NCBI GenBank assembly: GCA_951804985.1
Contig: OX638132.1
Coordinates: 16,535,529 to 16,599,528 of the forward strand
DNA: 64,000 bases
Direction: 5' to 3'
DNA from: Dryomyza anilis
Taxonomy: Eukaryota; Arthropoda; Insecta; Diptera; Dryomyzidae
Shown here: positions 12,901-24,000 of the stretch, piece after piece
Layout of the letters: each line of letters begins with the position of its first letter
Position numbering within the stretch: position 1 is the first letter of the stretch
Position numbers and translations under genes: made by a program
The notes under the pieces: model-generated
The model's database searches: none
The model's input: the letters and a program-made list of their open reading frames with translations, nothing else
Told to the model about the DNA's origin: nothing

Positions 12901-15900
12901 AAAATTTAGTTTATAAAAACCTTTTTTTTTAAATAAACAATTAAATTATATTAATCTTTAAATGTAGATAATGTACAAAATAGATAATAATAACGTAAAA
13001 TTTTATGCAATGCGCAGCTTTTCTTTAGATTTGAAAATTAATAAAATGCAATTTCAATGGTTAGAACTTGTAAATTATAAAGAGTATTTTAAAAAATTTG
13101 AATGCTAAATTATTACTTAATTTATTGAACTGTTCTATTTTTTTATATTCCATTTTTCAATCTTTTTAAATACACACAAAGCATTTCAAATCAGTACCTA
13201 CGAATTATTTAAAAAATATATAAGTTATAAATTTTCTCCAACACAGTGTTACCAGCGCGGCCTTCAATGCAGTCCTTTTTAATAAATCAAATTCATTAGA
13301 CAATACATTTGATGCACTCATTAACATCATCTTTTAATGTCTTAAACAATTTTATCATTTATTTAATGATCCAATTCATCCATTCATCCATAAATCAATA
13401 AATCAATCAACCAATAAATCAATCAATCTCACACACTTATTCATCCATCCATTATTCATAGACCTGTGCAATGGAATTCCCCCAAAAACACAGCGAAACC
13501 AGGTACTAATTGGACACCACAACCAATGGCGGCTACAACTGGTGCTGGCTATCGTCCAATGGTGAGTTTCTACTATACAGCAAACAATTAACCAAAAATA
13601 AAATAAAATCGAAAAACTAAAAACTAAAATTGTGCCAACTCTCAGTTAGAAACAAGAAAATTACTACTTATTTTAAATTCTACAAATTTAATAACAATTG
13701 TAAAATCAAATTACATACAAAATAAAAAATTAAATCGTTTTTCTCCACTCCTTCTTTTGCACAAACACCCAACACAACACGTTGCACTCGATCACTTCAT
13801 GTACAGTTTCTGATTATTATTTTGTTGGTTTGCCTACTCTATCTAACTATAGGAGCCCCATATAACGGTTATTAAAAAAAAATTATAGGTGATTGAATTA
13901 AACGAATTATACAAAATTTTGGCGTTCGTATGTGTTTTAGTTCCAGTTTTTTTAGTCACATTTTCCAATTAAACTAGATGTAATTTCATCTGTATCACAA
14001 ATATATAAAATGTCATATTAACTGAGTACTAATTGTCTATATTTCTGTAAAATTCAAGCACATTCAGCCGTTTTGAACTAAGTTTAAACTAGCACTGCAA
14101 AAGTGGTTCACTTAATATGACGGTAATATTTTGAATGATTTAAAATGTAAAGTTAAACTTAAGTTTAATTTTCGAAAAGCAGTTATTCTAGCTGTTTTAA
14201 TTAAAGTTTAACATAACTGTATAGTTTCACTTTAAATAAATATAAAAATAATTTTCTTTAAGGCCAGTTTTTCAGTGCAAGTTTAAACTTGGTTTAAACT
14301 TTTTCGCTTTTTAAAAACATATATTGTTCTTAATCAAATCGTCTAAATGTCATTATATTTTACAAACAGAAAGACAATTAGTATTCAGTTAATATAACAT
14401 TTTTAATATATTTGTTTTGTTGAATATGGACTAAATTTCATCTAGTTTAAAATACGTTTAATTTGAAAATGGGAACTGAAAAACTGTGAGACAAAATTAA
14501 ATTCTAGTTGGACAAAAGTCTGAAATGGTATTTATTGACAAATGAAACATTTAAAAAAATAAATAAAACTGATTAGCCTCTACGTATAATTGAAATCATT
14601 CAATGGGTAAAAGGTGCTGAGCAGGTTGCCCGATCAGACTTACTGATTTTATCGTTATCCTTAACTTACCTTTTACTCTGAAACACCTTTTACGTATTTT
14701 TTGAGCCCTGTCAAACACAGAAATAATTCTCTCAACACGCGAAGTTTTCTCAGTGATAAATCACAATTGTTGAAGTTCAAAATAAGGATACACTTAACGA
14801 ATTTCTACTTCGGGACTTTAGAAATCGTTATTGATGAAGTATCGTGTTTCGACTTTTGTCCACATAGATGTAACATTCATCTCACTGTAGAATATAATCT
14901 TCGTATCGTAAAATTTTCATTTGATTTATTGATTAGCAGTTTATATAGTTGTTGCAGAAGTAAAACTGTTGCTAATTTTGAAAAATTAATATAGTTTAAA
15001 ATTCATTCAAATTTCCAATTCAATTTTCTTTTCATCGATTCGAAATTATCAGATACCATAGTGAAACTGATTCAAGGAACTTGATCGAAATCTGTGTAGC
15101 GCATTATTCAAATTAAATTTTATTCTAATAATGATCTAAATTCAATGTTATACATTAGTTTTTCTATTATTATTCACAAGACAATTTTCAATAATTTATT
15201 CATTATTTGAACAGTGAAATAAATTTGAGTTGATATTTCAAACATATTTTTTTTTCAAATAAAAAAATATATGTTGAATTTAAATTTTTTTTCTTTTCAA
15301 ATGCAAAATAAAAAATGATTCATTATTTTGTACATACAGTGGTGGCCACACAATTAGATACGATTTTTTTTTTAAATTTTAAATGTATTTTTATTTGTAG
15401 TACGACACTATATACGCATGTATGGTAATTTTGGTTTTAGGTTTGGACTATGCTGTGGATAAACATAAATCCTTTTCTTGTTTATCGTTAGATTATAAAT
15501 CCTAAATAAATTATTTAAAAATTGTCTAAAAACCACAAAATTTTCAGACTTTATAATGTTAAAACGAATAGGAATATTAACATTCATTGGTATATTAAAA
15601 TTCGTCTTGACAATAATAAGAATAATTGCGTTTAATGTTGTCTTGGAAAGTAATTTTCAACAGTATTAAATTTTGTAATAAATCGTGGGTGAAAAGATTT
15701 TTAAAATTACGGGATCACTTTTCTTAAAAACGTTACGTTATATTAAAAAAAACTGAGTATGCAGTCAAAATCAGCACCTGTGAGTTATTATAAAAACCCT
15801 GTTTATTTTCTAATACTTAACGTTATTAAGAAAATTGTAATCGCCTTTTTGAGCCATTTCCATCGACTGCTTAGAATGTTATAAAAAAAACATAGTACTG

Positions 15901-17953
15901 TTGAAATATAGTTTCCCAAAAAACCTTAAACGCTATTTTGCTTATAATTGTCAAGGTTAGTTTTAATATACTAAGGCATGCCAATTATATCACATGTTTT
16001 TAAAATATATGGATATAAACTCGAACATTTTTATTTTGAATTTAACACTTTTTTTTTTTACTTATTTATTAAGCATTTATAATCTAACAATAAACAAGAA
16101 TATGATTTATTTTTATACAGCGCATAGACCAAACTAAAAACCAAAATTACTATAAGTATGTATAAAGTATCGTTCTTCAATAAAAATATATTAAAAAATT
16201 ACGATATAGAAAACATGGTCGTTTCTAATAGTGTGGCCACCACTGTATAATGAATATATTATTTTTTTTGTATTATTTGATTTGAAATAAAAATTAGTTA
16301 AAAAAGAATTATTTAAACTTTTAAAATGTAGTTGGGGATTTTACTTCTACAACGACGTTGTAAACAGTTTATGCGAAAATTATTTTATGTTATATGGTGA
16401 ACAATTTTTTATTTGCAAAGTTTTAGATAATTTGTACTATAATTATTACAGCGTGGAAAATATTTTTCACACTGAAAATACTCGATATGTACGTGAAACG
16501 TGTGAAATAAAGGGTTTTTCAATAAGAGCGCTACAAAAGTAAAGCGGCAGGGACAGCAAACGACGCCATATTTCTTGCCGCTCTTTAAACATTTCTCTTC
16601 AGTAATGTTTGCCATTTCATGATGGAAAGATATACGAGCCAACAACGAGTCGAAATTATTAAAATTTACTACCGAAATTCGAATAGTATATCTTTCCATC
16701 ATGAAATGGCAAACCTTACTGAAGAGAAATGTCAAAAGAGCGGCAAGAAATACGGCGTTGTTTGCTGTCCCTGTCGCTCTACGTTTGTAGCGTCCCTGTT
16801 GAAAAACCCTTTAGAGCGAAAACAGTTTCTTTGATGGTTTTTATTTGCATTTGAAATGCATATCGTATTTTCATAATTAAAAAAATATATTATTTGCACA
16901 TTTGAATAACGGTTGCTGCTTTTTGTAGCTGAGATCTCTCTGGGTATGAATATGAAAACCGTTTTTCAATGTCAATTCATTTAAAGATTATATTTCTATT
17001 AAAATTGGTAAATAGGATGCAAAAATAAATATGTTCATTTAAACACAAAAAGAATTTAATAGTATTTTGTAGTAATTAATGGTATTTACCTATTAAAAAT
17101 TATCCTATTGTAGCCGCGGTAGCTCAGTGGTTAATGCGTTGGACTGCGAGCCGAAAGGTCCCCGGTTCAAGCCTGGACTGGGGCTAACAACTTCTTTTCA
17201 TAGAAACATTTTTCTATACTGCGCTACCTCTCGGCAGTAAATGGCAAACCTACGAGAGTAAACATTGCCTATGAAAAGCTCTCACCCGCCGTTCGGATTC
17301 GGCAATAAACTGTAGGTCTCAGAACTTTGAGTACAAATATAACACGCACACCTCAAATTGGTGAGAGAGCTCGGCCGAAGTTCTATACAGGACTGTAGCG
17401 CCAAACTATTATTATTATTATTATATTGACTAATTTTAATAGCAAACAACTATTGATTTTATAGATTTTAAAAATCAATTAAAATTTATTATACTAAACT
17501 TTTATAATATTTTCATTTAAAATGCAAAGAATACTCAGTTTATACTCATGTCTGCACCCAGAAAAAGATACTATATAAATAATAGTTTTTTTTACTATTA
17601 AAAATAGTCAATAGGATAAATTATTATTTTAATCGGAAAATACCATTAAATACTAGAAAATACCATGACATTGCCATTGAGTTTATATGAAAGATTTCTT
17701 TTTTGTATACTATTAAATCAATAATTGTCCTATTGACTAATTTTAATGGGATTTGAGGGTATTTTTTTCTGGGTGTGGCTATGATGTATTTTTATACCCT
17801 ACACTAAGAGTGAAAGGGTATATTCAGTTTGGTACGCCGTTTGTAACACCCAGAAGGAAGCATCTCCGGTATGGAAAAGTATATATATTCTTGATCAGCA
17901 TGACCTCCTGAGTCGATTTAGCGATGTCCGTCTGTCCGTCCGTCTGTCTGTCC

Positions 17954-18003
<50 letters not shown>

Positions 18004-21000
18004 CCGCCTGTCTGTTGAAATCCCTACTACTTTTAAAATTGAAGAGCTAGATAAATGAAACTTATAACTTAGATTACTAATATACCTACGCTGTATGTGC
18101 GTATTGTATTGGCGAGATCGGTCCATTGTGACCTATGATCCGACCACTTATGTTCAAATACCTCATATAAAATGTACATATAAAGATCAATTTTTATGTA
18201 TACGTGCTTAGGTAAACTTTTTTGGTCAAACATATATTGATATCATGCTCAAATACATGATAATAATGTTTTCCGGCGAAAAGACTTGTGGTTCACAAAA
18301 AAAAAATCGAAATTCGGTACACCTACCCATTTGTAAATATGGGTATCAAATGAATGGAAATTCTTCAGCGATTGAATGTTTGTAGTTATTTTCAGGATTC
18401 GTATACCCTGGTGACCTATATATCACTTTGAATGGTAACCACACATATGTGTAGGGTATTAATAGTCGGCTTAGACCGACTATAATTTTGATAATCCTAA
18501 CTATCATAATTACACCTACTTTAAAATTTCCCATGTGATCTAACCTTCCCAACTGGTTATAATATGAAAACATGATATGCACTTGCATTTCAAATGCAAA
18601 TAAAAACCATAAACGAATTTTTATAAAAATAAAACTGATTTTGCACAATGATCCCTAGTTTCACGTAACCACATGTCATTTTTTTTTAGTGTGCAATTTT
18701 TTCTACGATTATTGTGCACGGTGTTATTTATGTAAATATACAAACTTTTTTTTTATGAAAAATGACAAAATATGAATGGAAACAAATGCATAATTTTATA
18801 AAAAAAATATATAATAGAATTTGTAATTTTAAATTAACCGTAACGTTATACTCACAAACTTAAAAACTCAAAAAACAGTTTCCTTATTTTAATAAAAATT
18901 TAAATAGCGTTAAGAAGTTTCTTGATAATAAGACACCAGTACAATATTACTTAATATGAAGAAACCATTTTCTTAGTACACTTATTACCACATTTTTTCG
19001 ATTTTAAATATAGAACACAACTCAAAACGCTCAAAAAAAAAACAACATTTCCACTTCCATTATGGCAAAATATGATTTTATTTTATTTTATTATTTTATT
19101 TTTAAATTAAATTATTTCCCAATTTATTTTTGTACAAATTTAATTTATTATTTATTTTTTAATTCCTCTTTCTTTTTTCTCTTTTTTTCTTTTCATATTA
19201 TTTTGGGTTTGCTTTGATTCTACCTTTTTATTCTAATTTTGCAATATATGTAAATTTGAATTTGCAAAAATATCAACAATTATATATTTACAAAAACAAT
19301 GAAAAAAAAAAACAAAACTGTTGAAAAATCCAAAAACCAACCAACTCCTCATGTATGTCTGTATGTCTGTATAGGCACATGGCATGACAGTAAGTCCTGC
19401 GCCAATCACAATTAACCATCCGTATATACACGCTAGCTATCCCGTTATACCAAATTACATGCAGGTAAGCGGTATTCAGTTTTTTTATTTATTAATTTTT
19501 TTAGTTCAGTTTTCAATTTACTTATTTTAATGTTTTATATTTTTGATATAATTTTTTGTTTTGTAATTTTTTAGTTTTCTTTTTTATTATTTTTATAGTT
19601 TTTTTTTTTATTATTTTTATAGTTTTCTTTTTTATTATTTTTATAGTTTTTTTTAATATTATTTTTATAGTTTTCCTTTGTTTTATTTTAATTTATTATA
19701 AATTTTAATTAATTTTGTTTTTGTTTACACAATTTTAGCTTGTTATGTATTTAGTTTTATTCATAGATTGAAATCGTAAAGATGACGCACAAAACAAACA
19801 TTTTTCTATTGGTGTTAAGTTTTATATGTCACAGTGTGAGACTTTTATTATTAAAGGGTTTTTCAATAAGAGCGCTACAAAAGTTTTTTTAAGGGTCTTT
19901 CAACAAGGACGCTACAAAAGTAGAGCGACAAGGACAGCAAACGACGCCAGTTATCTTGCCGCTCTTTTGACATTTCTCTTCAGTAAGGTTTGCCATTTCA
20001 TGATGGAAAGATATACGAGCCAACAATGAGTCGAAATTATTAAAATTTACTACCGAAATTTGAATTCGTATATTTTTTCATCATGAAATGGCAAACCTTA
20101 CTGAAGAGAAATGTCAAAAGAGCGGCAAGAAAATGGCGTCGTTTGCTGTCCCCGTCGCTCTACTTTTGTAGCGTCCCTGTTGAAAAACCCTTTATAAAGA
20201 AGAAAAAACATTATAACAATAGTATTTATACCGTTATATTCAATAATATTGAAATTATTAAATTAACGGTACTGAATTTTTCAAATACTCTTAAGGATGT
20301 GTGCGAGTTCGACTAAATTGCATTTTAAACTAAATTTTGTTGGTAATAAAGCGTTTACTTTTCAATTTAGCAAATTTTCGAACAATCTAAATTGAGCTAA
20401 ATTGAAAGATATCAAACAGATTTATAAGGGACTTTAACAATTAACGGTTACCGAATGGCGATTGAATCAAAACCCGTACAATTTAGTTTAGTCAGCAATT
20501 TAGTCGAATTCGTACACACCCTATATTTATTAGAAAACTTTTGAATCAATATGAAAAACGATTAATACATGAACCATAAAAGCAATGGTCGTACCATTAT
20601 GAACTTAATGGGAGATTTTCTTCTAAGCGTAACAATATGAACTATAGATGACAAATTTTAAATTTATCTTAATTTAACACGGTACAACATTTGTACCAAA
20701 TTCTAATTATTTCTGAGGGTAGGATAAATCCGTTCATGCACAGTGTGATATTTTCATAATCTAGATGGACATAAATCTAATTTTAAAATTACAAACTTGA
20801 AATTTTTTATAGAGAAGTTTGTTTGAAATAAAAACTTCTGCACAAAAAATGGGCATGGTCAGACAACTGACACACCCACTTCCCATAGAAAATATATATA
20901 ACATTATACACATTTGGTAAAAATTTTTCTACAACTGAAATAAAAATGATATATTCTGCAAAATTTAGGCATTAGATGTCGTTTTTCATGAATATTCCAT

Positions 21001-24000
21001 AGTCCTTTTTCAAGGACAAAAATGCCAACGACAAAAATGCCAAAAACGTGTTTTTAGGAATACTCATGCTCAGTAGTCGTTCGATGCAAAGTCAACTTAT
21101 TATTTCTTAAATCTAAAATATGTATAGAAACCCTCTTATCAAGTGTTGTATCAGTTTTCAAAATACGAATCGGGGTTCCTGCGATATGATTAAAAAAAAG
21201 AGCGAATTATTTGAATTGTTACGATTTTTTTCGTAAAAAGACATCTTTAATTATAATATGAATTCCAAAAATATTTCTTTCCACCTGTAGTTGTCTCAAA
21301 ATCGTTGCATTATAATTGTTAAATGCAAATCGTAAGAAAAAGGTATACATTCCACGAAAAATATATTTTATTTTTTAACTGAATTTTTGAAAGTAAAAAA
21401 TACATTATATTTTGAAATTCATAAAATGAGTTAAACTTGCATAATATATTTATTAGAGCTGCATCAAAAGACTTTCATTATTCCTTCCACCGGAACGGTG
21501 AAAAATCTCCGTAAAAATGCTATTCATACAAAACTACATGTCCCTCCCCCTGATAATAATAGACAAAACAAAAAAATAAAAAAATCAGCAGGACACCATC
21601 AGATATGACTACACTTTTGCAAACTTTGAATAAAATTGGAGATATATTTTTGGGTACATATAAAAATGTAGTTTTTATACCCTACACCTATGGGGTACAG
21701 GGTATATTAACTTTGTGCATATATTGTAACGCCCCTTAGGAGGCGTGTCCGGTATGGAAAAGTATATATATTCTCGATCAGCATCACTACCCGAGTCCGT
21801 TTAGCCATGTCCGTCTGTATGTCTGTCCGTCTTGCTGTCTTGCTGTCTTGCTGTCCGAATACAGAATAACTTGAGAAATACTGATCAGAATGCGATGAAA
21901 TTTCGTCTCAATATATTTTAGCCAAAAGTAGGAACTGAGTTTGAAAATGAGCCAAATCGGTCAACGGACACGCTCACCTCCCATACAAGTCACTTTTATA
22001 TAACTCTTTCGGAACTAATAACTCGAAAAGTATTCAAGGTATAGTTATAAAATTTAAAACGTATTATTAGAATTCACCTAAGTATATGTGGTCCAAAAAT
22101 GGACCACTTTTTTTTTCATTATTTCCCGGGTTTTCATAGTGGAAATTTGATCCGTAAATTATTAAAATAAAATCTATGAAATATTAGCCTTTCAAAATTT
22201 TAAACATAGGCGTAGTCCGCCCAATTATATTTTTAAATTTTTTTTTTTAGTTGTTTATATACATTTTATAATTTATGGGGATATAAGTCGTAAATTTCTG
22301 ATATATTTTTGTTTGCATTTTGTCCCCCTAGATATGAAAAATATCACACTGTGCTTTGGTTTAAATTTTTAACCAACATTTCTGGTTTTAATTAATTTTA
22401 ATTTGAATTGATAAATTATATATTTTTTTACAAATTGATTTGTAATTCTCAATATGTCTAAATATGTGTTATTCAAAATATTGACAAATTCATAAAAAAA
22501 AAAAATATAAAACGTAACACCAAAAACATTTCACTTTAAATAGAAATCAAAACTTGAGAATACTGAAACCGATATTGAAACCAGAAGTCGTATTTATTCG
22601 CTGTTGAATATTACTTTAGATTTAAAAACATTATTTTTTTTGTAATAGCACTAATTTCAAATAAGTATTTATAGCAATAAAAAACAACTGTATGGTGTAC
22701 TAAATTCGTTTAAAGATACATAGACAAATATTTTTTTTTGGTCCAAACAATTTTATATTCATCTTTACATTCTTAAAAAAAAAAAAATTCACATAAAAAT
22801 AATTTTTCTTTTCCAAACAAAATTTTTTCAAATAAAAATTATGTTTTTTTTTGAAAATAAAAATAAATATTAAAAAAAAACTTTATAAAATATATAGTTT
22901 TTTAAATATATATTTTTTTATTTATAAAAAGTTATACACTCCAAATAAAACATGTATAAAATTCACGAAAAATTTAGTGTATTGGACACAAATATTCGTG
23001 AAAATGAGCCACGAAAATATTCGCACATAGTACGAATAAACTTTCGTAAAGTTACGAAATATATTTGTGTTTAAATTCGTATATTTTACGAAAATCATTT
23101 GTGAAAATAATCCACGAATTAATTCGTACATCTGACGAGTATTTAACTCATATCCTGTCTCATATCCTATAATTGTTCTCTTGTAATAAATGGAAATATT
23201 TCTTCATCGTGATGGTCGACTTTGTTTCAACTTAGGCACACACTTGTTATAAATAATCTTTTTTAATAATTTCATACTTTTGCGAATTGAAATAAAGAGA
23301 ATTTCTTCTGTTTTGTCTTGTTTTCTTTATCTTATCTGCTTCTTTTTGCTTTACGCATTTCAAATTGTAAAATATTCGAATGTATCGTAAAATTAAAAGT
23401 CAGAACGAAGTGTATTTACAAAAAATCGTATATTTACGAAATTTAAATTTACGAACAAGTAATTAATTAATTTTGGCATTGATTATTTAGAGTGTAAATA
23501 TATTACAAAACATTTTACTAATGTATGCATGTCGAACAATCATGAATGAACGATTTCATCAATATGATCCGGTTGTTGGTGAAATTTTTTATTGTGTGAG
23601 TAAATTCTAAATATGGCAACAAAAAAAGAATTGAAGTTGTTTTGTTTTTTTTATTTCTTTTAAAGGGGTTTTCAATAAGAGCGCTACAAAAGTTTTTTCA
23701 GGAGTTTTTCCAACAGGGACGCTTCAAAAGTAGAGCGACAGGGACAGCAAACGACGCCATATTTCTTGCCGCTCTTTTGACATTTCTCTTCAGTAAGGTT
23801 TGCCATTTCATGATTGAAAGATATACGAGCCAAAAACGAGTCGAAAATATTAAAATTTACTACCCAAATTCGAATTCGTATATCTTTCCATCATGAAATG
23901 GCAAACCTTACTGAAGAGAAATGTCAAAAGAGCGGCAAGAAATATGGCGTCGTTTGCTGTCCCTGTTGCTCTACTTTTGTAGCGTCCCTGTTAAAAAAAA

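Noticed and set aside
17112..17185. Functional tRNA gene
   Set aside because: A and B boxes are present, but acceptor and anticodon stems do not pair properly and the sequence continues into a SINE body with an ATT tail.
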